64,000 bases of DNA from Lathyrus oleraceus (GCF_024323335.1 NC_066581.1:229540539-229604538), one strand, 5' to 3'; positions 11,601 to 21,563 are shown, counted from the stretch's first letter. Program-made: numbers and translations. The notes: generated by a model from the letters alone, not told the origin.

Positions 11601-12876
11601 ATGAAGTGTTAATCCAATTTCTGTTATGATTATGCTATATATATGTGCTGCTAATGATGTATGCTAATCATGATTAAGCAAATGCAAAGGATTAAGTGAA
11701 ATTGAAGTGTAATGCCAAATTGTCCAATTCACCCCTCATGCATGCATGCAATGCTACAGTGCACGAAATTCACTTGAAATCCACATGAAATGTTGTTTTG
11801 GAGCCAAGGCAAGTGGAACAATGAATGGACAATGCATAGTTTTTGAATTTGACTTTTCCCTCCAAAATTCAAATGGAAAGTCAAATATTTTTATGATCAA
11901 AATGCATGGCTTATGATGCATGAATTGGATAGTGCATATCAAGACAAGAATGTTGCTAAAAGAACCACTTCAATTGGCCTTATGGTTCAAAAGTTATGCA
12001 CTTGTGAAGTTCAAATTTGCTTGGCAAAGATTGATCCATATCTTCTCAACCATACATGAGAAATTCATGTTCTTAGACTTTTTGGAAATGGGAGAACAAG
12101 ATCTACAACTTTCATGTTGGACAAAATTTCAGTTGAAGCATTTTTGATGATGTAATCTTGAGGAGAAAACCTTTCCATTTTTGGCAATTTCAAATTACAA
12201 GTCACTTTCTATTTTTGGAAAGTTTTGTCCTGACTTCATTTTCTTCAATGTTGATGTTTGAAATGTCAAATGAGACTTGTTTGAACATGAATGAAGTATT
12301 TCTAACCACTTCCCACCTCCAAATCCAACAGTTGACTTTTTCCAGTTGACAGATGACTTGGTCATGCACAGATGAATTTGAGCCTCAATCTCCTGATGAA
12401 ATGGCTCCAAAATGAAACCCTAACTTTCACAAGCTCCATAAAACCATATGATGATCCCCATCTCAATGAAAACCTCATCTCCTTAACAAACCCTGATAGG
12501 CACAATTCAACTAATTAGGGTTGACCAAAGGTCAAAACCCTAATCCCAAGGAAACTTGCCAGGAATAATGAACCTCTTGGTGATGATAAGACCATGATGA
12601 TGGTGATGTACCATTGCAACCAAGATAATGATCAATCTCCTTGAGGAACCAAGAAACCCTAATTGAAGCACAAACCCTCAGATGATTGGTGATCAATTCA
12701 TGAAACCCTTAAGCTTGAATCTTTTAACCTTTCTATCTTCTGATAAAGACTTAGGAGGATGACTTGCTCAGTGTTTCCACATGATATGCAAATATGCAAT
12801 GACTAATGTCCTACAAGATGAAATGCAATATGCTAAGCTAGTCCCAAGAAAGGAGGGCAAATTTTGAGGTGTTACA

Positions 12877-12881
12877 GAGAG
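12877..12881. repeat. Target site duplication of the solo LTR, right copy (GAGAG)
   Basis: GAGAG directly follows the TTACA terminus and matches 7879-7883. Athila coding resumes at the next base. Confidence 0.95.
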
Positions 12882-14400
12882 TAATAAGGAAACCATAGAA
12901 AAGAAAGAACCTTATATACCTCCACCGCCTTATAAACCACCTATTCCCTACCCTCAAAGGCTTATTAAAACCAAAGATGCGGGCCAATTTATAAATTTGT
13001 TGACCTACTGAAACAATTAAACGTCACAATTCCTTTTACAGAAGCTATTACGCAGATGCCCTCATATGCTAAGTTCTTAAAAGAAATTCTTTCTAATAAA
13101 AGGAAACTTGAAGATAGCGAAACTGTTACACTCACTGCTGAATGTAGCGCTATAATCCAGAATATGCCTCCTAAACTTAAAGATCCAGGTAGTTTCTCTA
13201 TACCCTGTCACATAGGAAAGTTTGTCATAGACAAGGCCTTATGCGATTTAGGAGCCGATATTAGTGTTATGCCTTTATCCATATGCAAGAAACTTGAAAT
13301 GGGAGAATTAAGACCAACTAAAATGTCTGTGCAACTAGCGGATCGTTCTGTTAGATATCCTGTAGGAATTCTTGAAAACGTTCCCGTGCGCATAGGTCAA
13401 TTCTACATTCCAACCGATTTTATAATTATGGACATTAGAGAAGATGAAGTTACACCCATTATACTGGGAAGACCGTTCTTAGCAACTGCCAGTGCAATCA
13501 TAGACGTAAAACGAGGACGACTCACTTTCGAAGTGGGAGAAGAGAAAATTGAGTTCATTCTTTCCCAATTTTTGAAAGCACCTGCAATAGAAGACACATG
13601 TTACTTCATGGATATCATTGATGAATGCATAAAAGAAACAGAGTTAGAAAATCACAAATCATCTGACTATCTTGTAGAAGACAAACTTAACCAATGTTTG
13701 GCAATAACACCGGATCCTACGCAATGCCTTAAGAAACCAACCCTAGACCTGAAAACACTTCCCAAAAATCTGAGATATGAATTCCTAGACTTAGAACTTG
13801 AACGACCAGTGATAGTTAATGCCGACCTAGGAAAACTCGAAACAGAAAAACTCCTGCATATCTTAAGAAAATATCCAACCGCACTAGGATACAACATCAC
13901 CGACCTTAAAGGAATAAGTCCTTCTATTTGTATGCACCGTATCATGCTAGAAGAAGACTGTAAAACTTCTAGGGAACACCAGAGGAGACTAAACCCGATC
14001 CTGAGTGAGGTAGTGAAGAAGGAAATAACCAAGTTATTAGAGGCAGGTATCATATATCCTATATCTGATAGCAAATGGGTTAGTCCTGTACACGTAGTAC
14101 CAAAGAAAGGAGGTATAACAGTTATTGAAAATGAAAAAGGAGAAACTATAACTAAACGAATCGAATCGGGATGGAGAATGTGCATTGACTATAGGAAATT
14201 AAACAAAGCAACCCGAAAAGATCATTTCCCTTTACCATTCATTGACCAGATGTTAGAATGATTAGCAAAACATTCTCATTTCTGCTATCTAGACGGTTAT
14301 TCAGGCTTCTTTCGAATACCAATTCATCCTGATGACCAAGAAAAGACAACATTCACGTGTCCTTTTGGTACCTTCGCTTATCGACGAGTGCCGTTTGGCT
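12882..14400 (+). pseudogene. pol: Athila protease and N-terminal reverse transcriptase
   Basis: This continues the Athila polyprotein after the solo LTR. The proline-rich linker EPYIPPPPYKPP leads to a one-base deletion near 12988-12990, after which the frame carrying MPSYAKFLKEIL (13056) is used. The aspartic protease follows, with active-site region CDLGADISVMP at about 13243-13275 and ILGRPFLATA later. RT starts around 14030 (ITKLLEAGIIYPISDSKWVSP) and includes MCIDYRKLNKATRKDHFPLP. A TGA stop lies at 14259-14261; coding similarity continues in frame through [23 protein letters not shown] net two-base deletion near 14400 then shifts the frame. Not functional as a single protein. Confidence 0.9.
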
Positions 14401-15183
14401 TGCAATGCTCCTGCAACCTTCCAAAGGTGCATGATGGCGATATTCGCCGATTTTCTCGAAAACATCATGGAGGTATTTATGGACGATTTCTCCGTATGCG
14501 GACAAAGCTTTGAAGAATGTCTTGAAAACCTAGAAAGAGTTCTGGAAGGATGTGTAAAAGTAAACCTAGTACTTAATTGGGAAAAATGTCACTTTATGGT
14601 ACAAGAAGGAATTGTTTTAGGACACATCATCTCAAATAGAGGAATTGAAGTAGACAAGGCCAAAATAGAGGTAATCGAAAACCTTCAACCTCCGAAAACT
14701 GTGAGAGAAGTACGAAGCTTCTTAGGACATGCCGATTTTTATCGACGATTCATTAAAGACTTCTCTAAAATAACTAAACCTTTAACCGGACTATTGATGA
14801 AAGATGCTGAATTCATATTCGACAATAAATGTTTAGAAGCATTTCAAACGCTTAAACAAGCATTGATCTCCGCGCCCATAATACAGACACCAGATTGGAA
14901 TGAACCATTCGAAATAATGTGTGATGCCAGTGATTACGCTGTGGGTGCTGTTTTAGGACAACGAAAGGATAAAAAGCTTCACGTCATATACTACGCAAGT
15001 AGAACTCTAGATGAAGCACAAATGAATTACGCCACAACCGAGAAAGAACTTTTAGCAGTAGTATTTGCGCTAGATAAATTTCGTTTTTATTTGGTCGGAG
15101 CCAAAATAATCATTTACACTGACCACGCTGCTATCAAGTACCTCTTAACAAAAAAGGATGCTAAACCTAGACTCCTAAGGTAG
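14401..15183 (+). pseudogene. pol: Athila reverse transcriptase C-terminal part and RNase H
   Basis: After the frameshift the RT continues with [11 protein letters not shown] and the catalytic FMDDFSVCG motif, in which both aspartates are intact. RT thumb and connection follow ([18 protein letters not shown]). RNase H runs from about 14915: [31 protein letters not shown] and [11 protein letters not shown] supply the expected D, E and D. A TAG stop at 15181-15183 ends the open stretch, but homology continues in the same frame into integrase. The stop is a single transition away from a tryptophan codon, the residue I expect there from the family. Confidence 0.9.
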
Positions 15184-16698
15184 ATCCTGCTGCTACAAGA
15201 GTTCGATTTGGAAATCAAAGACAAGAAAGGAACTGAAAACGTAGTAGCAGATCACCTCTCTAGACTCGAAAACCTGGAACCGGAAAGAACATCGATCAAT
15301 GATGATTTCTCGTACGATAAACTTATAGCTACTTTGGAGGAAAATAAAGCTGATAAACAGGTAGAAACCACCTTAGCTATATCTGTTACACCATGGTACG
15401 CTGATCTCGTCAATTATTTAGCTGCCGAAATAGTTCCACCTACTTTATCCTACCAGCAAAAGAAACGATTCTTCTATGACATAAAACAATATTACTGGGA
15501 CGACCCTTTACTTTTCAAAAGAGGCCCCGATGGTATTTTCCGTCGGTGTATACCCGAAGAAGAGGTAGAAAATATAATCCAACACTATCACTCCGCTCCT
15601 TATGGTGGACATGCAAGTACATCCAAAACCTGCTCCAAAATCCTACAAGCCGGTTTTTATTGGCCGAATATATGGAAGGATGTGCATGCGGCTATCAAGA
15701 AATGTGATAGATGTCAACATACAGGAAACATATCTAGACGTGACGAGATGCCACAAAAAGGCATTTTGGAAGTAGAGATTTTCGACGTGTGGGGAATAGA
15801 CTTCATGGGACCTTTTCCACCTTCTTTCGGTAACAAGTACATACTCGTAGCGGTTGACTACGTATCAAAATGGATTGAAGCTATAGCTTCTCCAACAAAC
15901 GACACGCGAGTAGTAACTAGACTCTTTAAGAATATAATATTTCCAAGATTTGGTGTCCCGAGAATAGTAGTCAGTGATGGTGGATCGCATTTCATATCTA
16001 AGATACTCGAAAAACTATTGTTTAAGTATGGTGTGAGACATAGAGTAGCGACACCTTACCACCCTAAAACCAGTGGGCAAGTGGAAGTGTCTAACAGAGA
16101 AATCAAACAAATATTGGAAAAAACAGTCGCCACCTCAAGGAAAGACCGGTCATTGAAATTACCAGAAGCTTTATGGGCATATCGAACCGCCTACAAAACT
16201 CCCATAGGGACAACCCCATTTAAGCTTATTTATGGAAAATCCTGCCACCTCCCGGTAGAATTGGAACATAAGGCCTACTGGGCTATTAAAAATCTAAATT
16301 TAAACTATAAGGCCGCCGGTGAAAAGCGAATCCTTGATATAAACGAACTAGAGGAACTCAGACGAGACGCTTACGAAAATGCCAGAATCTACAAAGAAAG
16401 AACAAAACAATGGCATGACAAGCGCATAGCAAGAAAAATCTTCAAACAAGGCGATACAGTCCTGTTATTTAACTCTAGACTAAAGTTATTCCCGAGAAAA
16501 CTACGATCTAGATGGTCAGGTCCATTTCAAATTACCAATGTTTTCCCCAGTGGAGCGGTAGAAATTAAAGGCAAATCTATGGAACCATTTATCGTAAACG
16601 GGCAACGTCTAAAACATTATCATCATACAGAGAACACTGAAGACTCACAAGTCCTGCATTTAGACGTAGTGCCTCCAGAATTTATAGATTATAGTTGA
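15184..16698 (+). CDS. pol: Athila integrase (open, but downstream of a stop)
   Basis: This inserts the cDNA into chromosomes. The zinc-binding region has [10 protein letters not shown] followed by CDRCQH (about 15586-15720). The catalytic core carries D in [11 protein letters not shown] in VSDGGSHFI and E in [12 protein letters not shown], so the D-D-E triad is intact. The C-terminal domain has [14 protein letters not shown], the GPY/F-type module. The stretch is open for about 500 codons to TGA at 16696-16698. A first in-frame ATG lies at 15208, but the native protein would be released from the polyprotein, so the TAG at 15181 prevents normal expression without readthrough. Confidence 0.88.
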   Translation: MLLLQEFDLEIKDKKGTENVVADHLSRLENLEPERTSINDDFSYDKLIATLEENKADKQVETTLAISVTPWYADLVNYLAAEIVPPTLSYQQKKRFFYDIKQYYWDDPLLFKRGPDGIFRRCIPEEEVENIIQHYHSAPYGGHASTSKTCSKILQAGFYWPNIWKDVHAAIKKCDRCQHTGNISRRDEMPQKGILEVEIFDVWGIDFMGPFPPSFGNKYILVAVDYVSKWIEAIASPTNDTRVVTRLFKNIIFPRFGVPRIVVSDGGSHFISKILEKLLFKYGVRHRVATPYHPKTSGQVEVSNREIKQILEKTVATSRKDRSLKLPEALWAYRTAYKTPIGTTPFKLIYGKSCHLPVELEHKAYWAIKNLNLNYKAAGEKRILDINELEELRRDAYENARIYKERTKQWHDKRIARKIFKQGDTVLLFNSRLKLFPRKLRSRWSGPFQITNVFPSGAVEIKGKSMEPFIVNGQRLKHYHHTENTEDSQVLHLDVVPPEFIDYS

Positions 16699-16706
16699 TA
16701 GTTTTT

Positions 16707-16753
16707 GTCGAGCTTGCGACATTAAACAAAGCGCTTAGTGGGAGACAACCCAC
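16707..16753 (+). other. Two tandem hairpins after the Athila pol stop
   Basis: Hairpin 1 pairs TGTCG (16706-16710) with CGACA (16717-16721) around AGCTTG. Hairpin 2 pairs GTGGG (16738-16742) with CCCAC (16749-16753) around AGACAA. The segment between, TTAAACAAAGCGCTT, with GGGAGACAACCCA is, as I recall, a conserved signature of Athila-clade elements just after integrase. Function is unknown; folding is inferred from pairing. Confidence 0.55.
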
Positions 16754-16882
16754 AAATATTTATATTTTCATTTCTTACTTAATTATTCCCTTAAAATTTT
16801 ATTTAGTATTCATTCTTAATCTATTTTAATTTTTCTTCTTCTATTCTTTCGGCATTTGGCTAAATCCTGATTAAATCTCTTG

Positions 16883-16898
16883 TTTTTCCTTTCTCTAG
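16883..16898 (+). promoter_or_regulatory. Candidate 3' splice site before the first Athila 3' ORF
   Basis: TTTTTCCTTTCTCTAG is a strong pyrimidine tract ending in AG, 14 bases before the ATG at 16913. Spliced subgenomic RNAs for 3' ORFs have been described in some env-class plant Ty3 elements (established, not element-specific). No donor was assigned here. Confidence 0.4.
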
Positions 16899-16912
16899 CT
16901 AACCCTAACCTG

Positions 16913-18193
16913 ATGGGACAAATTGATCGTATGGGTATCAAATTCAGAGGGAAAGCTCAGAAACAAAAGTTTGAGGAACTAGCAGAAAGAGAGATGCTAC
17001 CTAGTTTGTATGCTGATGATTGGGCAATGATTGCCCTTGGACTAAGAGAGAGTGTCCTGTATTTGCTGAGTCAGATAGGGTGGGAAACCTCTCCTATCCG
17101 TAGACAATTCGTCACCTACCGGAGACTGACACTAGAATTCCTTAGTTCCCTGATCTATCTACCCAGCCATGGAAAAGGAATAAGCAGAGGTTTTATTCAG
17201 TTCAGAATGTTCAACATGGAGTATCAATTTAACATTCAAGATTTTACCACCCTTTTAGGTTTCCCTACCTCCCTTGATACATTCACAGTGAGCCAAGAAG
17301 ACCTTTTTGAATATAGAGAACTTGAACATTTTTGGGGAAGCTTGACTGAAAATGACGATCCCGAGGAACATGAGTTTCTTTCTGGAAACATACATAACCC
17401 GACCTTTCGTTATTTCCATAAGATCCTGGCCCACACCCTTTTCGGGAAGAAGTCAAATAGTACCTCAGTTTCACGTGATGAACTCTTCATCATATTTTGT
17501 GCTTCCCAGAACCGTCCAGTAAACGGTGCCACTTTTATGTTGGCAAACTTTGACCACCTTATCCAAGATGAACGAGCACCAATTCAAATAGGCGGTTTAA
17601 TAACCATGATTGGTAATGCTATCGGATTACGTCAGCCTATGCTTGACTTAAGCCCTTTTTGTGGCATTGCGACTATGAGTATACCCTTCCTCTTCAACAC
17701 TATGTTTATAGCAAACCTAGGGTCTGAAGAGTTCGAGCTTATAATTAACAACCAAGTTCTTTGCCTATTCACCTTGCCTAGTCCGAGGACTAGTGTTCAT
17801 AACCGCAGTAACTGGCTCTACAACCTGAATGAAACACCCTCTCCTGCTAGATCCACTGAATCCATCCAGGACTATGAGATTTGTGATGACCAGGTCCCTT
17901 ATGCTGAATCTGACCCTCAGACACCATCTGGTTACTATGATATTGACCCTCCTCCTCAACCTGTCCCGACCGAAGAGTCGGCAATACCTGATCCTAGACA
18001 TCATATACCCGAAGGTAATTATAACACCATCATTCAAGCCTTGATGTCAGAACAAGACGCCCTCAGAGAAGAGCTAGCTAGCATGGGACAAGAGTTTCTG
18101 GGATATATGAACAATATGACAAATCAGTTCCACGTGTTTCTAAACCGTGTTAACTCCTTTGCTCCTCCGGCCAGAGATCCCGCAAGTGGCTAG
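16913..18193 (+). CDS. First Athila 3' ORF (ATHILA ORF-1/env-like family)
   Basis: This 426-residue ORF from ATG 16913 (MGQIDRMGIKFRGKAQ) lies 214 bases after the integrase stop and is intact. It resembles the plant ATHILA ORF family, sometimes called env-like: an N-terminal globular part of about 270 residues with FNMEYQFNIQDFTTLLGFP and IHNPTFRYFHKILAHTLFG, a proline-rich acidic linker, and a C-terminal coiled-coil-like segment (MSEQDALREELASMGQEF). I see no signal peptide and no clear membrane segment, so an envelope role is doubtful. A second related ORF follows at 18888. The protein's function is not known to me. Confidence 0.8.
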   Translation: MGQIDRMGIKFRGKAQKQKFEELAEREMLPSLYADDWAMIALGLRESVLYLLSQIGWETSPIRRQFVTYRRLTLEFLSSLIYLPSHGKGISRGFIQFRMFNMEYQFNIQDFTTLLGFPTSLDTFTVSQEDLFEYRELEHFWGSLTENDDPEEHEFLSGNIHNPTFRYFHKILAHTLFGKKSNSTSVSRDELFIIFCASQNRPVNGATFMLANFDHLIQDERAPIQIGGLITMIGNAIGLRQPMLDLSPFCGIATMSIPFLFNTMFIANLGSEEFELIINNQVLCLFTLPSPRTSVHNRSNWLYNLNETPSPARSTESIQDYEICDDQVPYAESDPQTPSGYYDIDPPPQPVPTEESAIPDPRHHIPEGNYNTIIQALMSEQDALREELASMGQEFLGYMNNMTNQFHVFLNRVNSFAPPARDPASG

Positions 18194-18560
18194 AAGTTGT
18201 TTTTAATAGTTACTTAGTTTTAGTTTAGGCTATTCATTAGTTTTTACATTATTTTTAATATTAGTATTTATTTATCTTTCGCATTTTTGTTTTTGTTTTC
18301 CAATGTTACATTATGATTATTTTATGAAGCTATTGATCTATTTTACTTTATTATGACATATGCAATATCTATCAATAATGCTCTCTACTGTATGCTACTT
18401 ACATAACTTTTTAGAAAAAAATATATTTATGCAATATTACGGTAGTAGAATAGCATGCAAGGCAATTTAAAAATATCACAATAGCAAAATAAAATAAAAC
18501 ATATGCATAACAAAATAACAACAATAAAATATAATGGTAAAAACAAAGTACGTTGCCAGA
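18194..18560 (+). other. AT-rich spacer between the two Athila 3' ORFs
   Basis: This is a noncoding, strongly AT-rich stretch. It contains no motif I can name and precedes the TGACG cluster of the internal promoter. Confidence 0.5.
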
Positions 18561-18797
18561 ATGACGGTGTGACGAGCGTCACACAATCCATGACGGACGT
18601 CACACCAAGTGCTTGTGACGCCCGTAACGCCCCTGTCACGAGCGTGACACCGTCTGGCTATGTGAACGTTACTAACCGTTGGGACACGACCGTTACACCA
18701 TCCCACCTTTTTACCTTCCCCATTTATTCACATTTACCCATATTTATTTACTTTTCAACCACTCCCTTTCCAACTTTCAAATCCTTTCCTATAAATA
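18561..18797 (+). promoter_or_regulatory. Candidate internal promoter, LTR-like, before the second 3' ORF
   Basis: A cluster of inverted repeats at 18561-18700 (GTGTGACGAGCGTCACAC, ATGACGGACGTCACACC, GTCACGAGCGTGAC) is followed 90 bases later by TATAAATA at 18790-18797, an untranslated AC-rich stretch and ATG at 18888. Order and motifs match the U3 of this element's LTR (cluster 4694-4783, TATA 4911). Direct observation covers motifs and order; promoter activity is inferred. It may be a captured U3 fragment. Confidence 0.55.
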
Positions 18798-18887
18798 CCC
18801 ACCATACCTTTCTTCATACACCACAAACCATTCTATAAAATACATTTCATTTTCTTACCTTCTACTTCTTTCAAACCACTTATAGAT

Positions 18888-19980
18888 ATGGCGGGCAACC
18901 AAGCTTTCGGAAATATCATCTTCCGATCCGGAGATGATAATTATAAAAGGGAGCAATTCGAACGTTTCCAACAGCGAGGCGTCCAATCCACCAGGTACCC
19001 TGATTTAACTTGTTTACAACAATTAGGATTACTTCAAGGAATAGAATGGATGCTACGCCTTGCTGGTTTAACCTTTCTGTGCACTCACAACCAACCTACC
19101 TATCCATCCCTAACCTCAGAATTTTTAAGTTCCTATTCGTACAACACTCCCACTGGTGAAGACGAGTACTTAACCGGTACCACAACCTTCCGTTTGTTCA
19201 ACACCGAGTACTCCCTCTCCCAAAGCCAATTGAGTACCATGCTACAGTTCCCCGTAGAAGGACAAGTCCACCCTAGGATACCTCCGAACTCCCCGTGGCA
19301 CATACACGCCTTCGACCTCTTTAGGAAAATATCCGATGTAGAAACCAACAACTGGGATGTGCTCCTTGCTTCCCATATACATAACCCAACCATCCGGTAC
19401 TTTATCCGCATCCTGCAAAACACAGTTTTTGGAAGACCGAACAACAACAAAGTAAACGCCAAGGAATTATTCTTCCTCCAATGCGTCTTTGAAAGCGATA
19501 CTCAGGTAAACACTGTTTCCTTCCTATTTCATCACATCCGCACCCTTTGTGCTAGAGGCCGTCAACCTAACAGATGTCACCAATCCCAACCGCCACATCT
19601 ATGATCTGAATGCTCCCGAAGCCACCGAGCCTACACAAGCAAACCCGCCTTCAGACGAGTTCGCCGAAATGGAGCAGGGTGATCAAGTTCCTGCACAACA
19701 ATCAGTCCCGCTCAACCCTTCCGATAATACAGCTGGTCCATCCTCACGACGTCGTCGACGAAGAAGGCCAGCAACCAACGACGACATCATGGATGCTATC
19801 GATGGTATGCAAGCGCAGAATCTCGAAGTGATGCAGATGATGCGCCAGATGCAACAACAACAGGAAGCGAGGAATGCAATCACCGATCAACGGTTCGCTC
19901 AGTTGCTCAGCAGGTTTGATGATTTGGAAGTACGTCAAAGATCACCAGGTCCAAGAACAAGAGGCGGAAAGCAGCATTGA
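18888..19980 (+). pseudogene. Second Athila 3' ORF, related to the first, with frameshift and internal deletion
   Basis: ATG 18888 follows a TATA box by about 90 bases. The first 220 codons match the layout of the first 3' ORF: FNTEYSLSQSQLSTMLQFP and IHNPTIRYFIRILQNTVFG align with its landmarks. Near 19550 the frame shifts, and about 70 residues present in the first ORF are missing. The reading frame then resumes with DVTNPNRHIYDLNAPEA and ends at TGA 19978-19980. The C-terminal part has SSRRRRRRRP, a likely nuclear localisation signal, then a Q/M-rich coiled coil (MQAQNLEVMQMMRQMQQQQE). This argues for a nuclear, nucleic-acid-associated protein rather than an envelope. Function unknown. Confidence 0.75.
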
Positions 19981-20030
19981 CTTTAGTTTCCTTTTCTTTT
20001 CTTCTTTTTTGTATTTCTTTTGTTTTCTCC

Positions 20031-20071
20031 AAAACATTGGGGACAATGTTTCATTTAAGTGTGGGGGGAAA
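20031..20071 (+). other. Athila hairpin plus purine tract, module 1
   Basis: The stem arms AAACATTG (20031-20038) and CAATGTTT (20043-20050) are perfectly complementary and close the loop GGGA. Five bases (CATTT) separate the stem from AAGTGTGGGGGGAAAA (20056-20071). Module 2 at 21068-21107 has the same stem length, loop size, spacer length and purine tract but a different stem sequence. Confidence 0.75.
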
Positions 20072-20147
20072 ACCTTGTTCTTTAAACTTTCCCTTTTCAA
20101 GTACGTCATCTTTCCTTTCAATGTTATTTCCCTTTCTATTGTTTATT

Positions 20148-20148
<1 letters not shown>

Positions 20149-20225
<77 letters not shown>
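20149..20225. repeat. (TA)n microsatellite in the Athila 3' region
   Basis: This is an uninterrupted run of alternating A and T of about 76 bases, between the two hairpin/purine modules. Its exact length may be affected by sequencing or assembly slippage. Confidence 0.95.
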
Positions 20226-20226
<1 letters not shown>

Positions 20227-21067
20227 TAAATTAAGTCCCTAGTGTGAGAAATTTCTATTATCTATTCCCTCAAATTTTCATGAGCCATAACAAAAATTCA
20301 ACACACTCAGTAAGTATAAAGGTTGCCTATTTCATCAAACTTGAGAAAAATTAAGATTACCGCCCCAACACTCTAAACAAACCTCAACATGTTAGATCAG
20401 AAAGGTACCTGTTATACAAGTCCCTGGACTTTTAACTTTACAGTAACCCCGAGTAGTTTATACAAGAAGTCAGCACCATCTTAATAGCAAACTACGTGGA
20501 GGGCCGATGAATATAAGTGAATGATTCCCAAAATAAAAAAAATATATATATCAGGAAATGCACTAACTAAGTTAGGTGATCCTTACCAGATCATTTAATC
20601 TAAAGGTTGCAGATCATACAAAAACATAATACGAAAGATCCATGATGAGTTGGTTCAGCAGGTATCTGGTGCTGAACTTGGTAGGGCGGACTACGGTCCG
20701 ATCCCCCGCAATTTGCAATGGACCAAATAACGAAGTTATCCGACTAATGTACCAGAGCTTCAAGCTAAAAAGGGGATCAGAATCACTAACCGGTCACTCC
20801 ACTATGTGCGCGAAACGATAAAGGGCTTAATGTGATTTCGCTAGAATGAAAACGGGTGAAATAAGAGTAAAAGAACTAGGCTAGCTATAATGGCATGACT
20901 CGAACTGGCTTGCATAAGGTGAGGTTACCTGAGGTTGTAACGGTAGTTGTTGATGTCAAGATTAAACTCAAGTTACTCCTAAACAAAATCTACTTGCAGC
21001 CTAGTACGAATTGATGTGTGTTTTGAAATTTCATCTGGCTAATTTTTAAACGATTTCTATACTGTAT
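20226..21067 (+). other. Athila 3' noncoding region between the two modules
   Basis: No coding potential or recognised domain was seen. The stretch is moderately AT-rich and non-repetitive apart from a short ATATATAT run near 20550. It is bounded by purine-tract modules on both sides. Confidence 0.5.
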
Positions 21068-21107
21068 TTTGCTTGAGGACAAGCAAAGGCTTAAGTATGG
21101 GGGAGTT
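21068..21107 (+). other. Athila hairpin plus polypurine tract, module 2 (3' LTR primer)
   Basis: The arms TTTGCTTG (21068-21075) and CAAGCAAA (21080-21087) pair perfectly around AGGA. A five-base spacer (GGCTT) leads to AAGTATGGGGGAGTT, which directly abuts the 3' LTR start at 21108. This tract is the plus-strand primer (PPT) by position. Compare module 1 at 20031-20071. Confidence 0.85.
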
Positions 21108-21337
21108 TGATAACATGAAATAATATCACATTCTAGGACTCGATTTAATTAAATTATATTATTATTCACTTCAATTTATTTCATTTTATTCGATACTACT
21201 TGGTATTTTGCTTTCTATTTATCTCAGGTAGTTTATTTGAAGCACAAGTGAAAAAGGAAGAAAAGGAGGTGCAAAAAGAAATGAAAAGAAGCAAAAGCCA
21301 CCAAGCCAAGGCCCAGCCCAAAAGCACAGGCGCTGCA

Positions 21338-21429
21338 CCTGTGACGAGCGCCACACAAGGTGTGACGAGCGTCACGCCCTGCCTACTTGTGTTACGAGTG
21401 TAACACATGGTGTGACGGACGTCACACCA
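21338..21429 (+). promoter_or_regulatory. TGACG palindrome cluster in the Athila 3' LTR
   Basis: This is the same arrangement as 4694-4783. The central palindrome here, TGTTACGAGTGTAACA, is more symmetric than its 5' LTR counterpart. Confidence 0.6.
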
Positions 21430-21555
21430 TTCTCTTATATTTTTGGCTTCAGAAGCGCAACAGAGGCACGTTGAAGCCTATTGTTACGCTTGACCATTGG
21501 AACGTGAGGATTTTTACACGGAAAGCCTTTGGAAACCGTTACAAAAAGTGAGCAA

Positions 21556-21563
21556 TATAAATA
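21556..21563 (+). promoter_or_regulatory. TATA box of the Athila 3' LTR
   Basis: TATAAATA occurs 448 bases into the LTR and matches 4911-4918. Transcription from here would read out into the Ogre A LTR. Confidence 0.65.

Larger units (their letters stand above)
7884..12876 (-). mobile_element. Solo Ogre/Tat-like LTR inserted in the Athila gag-pol
   Basis: This 4993-bp insert starts TGTCGCATCC and ends GAGGTGTTACA, with perfect 5-bp TSDs and no internal coding domain. Its left end shares the U5 layout of other Ogre-type LTRs here: GAGCCGCCACCG, the conserved block 8029-8083 and the CTACG/CGTAG hairpins, all in minus orientation. It is therefore read as a minus-strand LTR left after recombination between two LTRs. 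Short ORFs inside are not supported as genes. The parent element is not otherwise present in the window. Confidence 0.88.

Noticed and set aside
7884..12876. Possible complete nested element instead of a solo LTR
   Set aside because: No PBS, PPT, coding domain or second LTR was found inside, and conserved LTR blocks occur once in LTR order.
19874..20242. ORF ending in an Ile-Tyr repeat
   Set aside because: The tail is the (TA)n microsatellite read as codons and overlaps the real 3' ORF in another frame.
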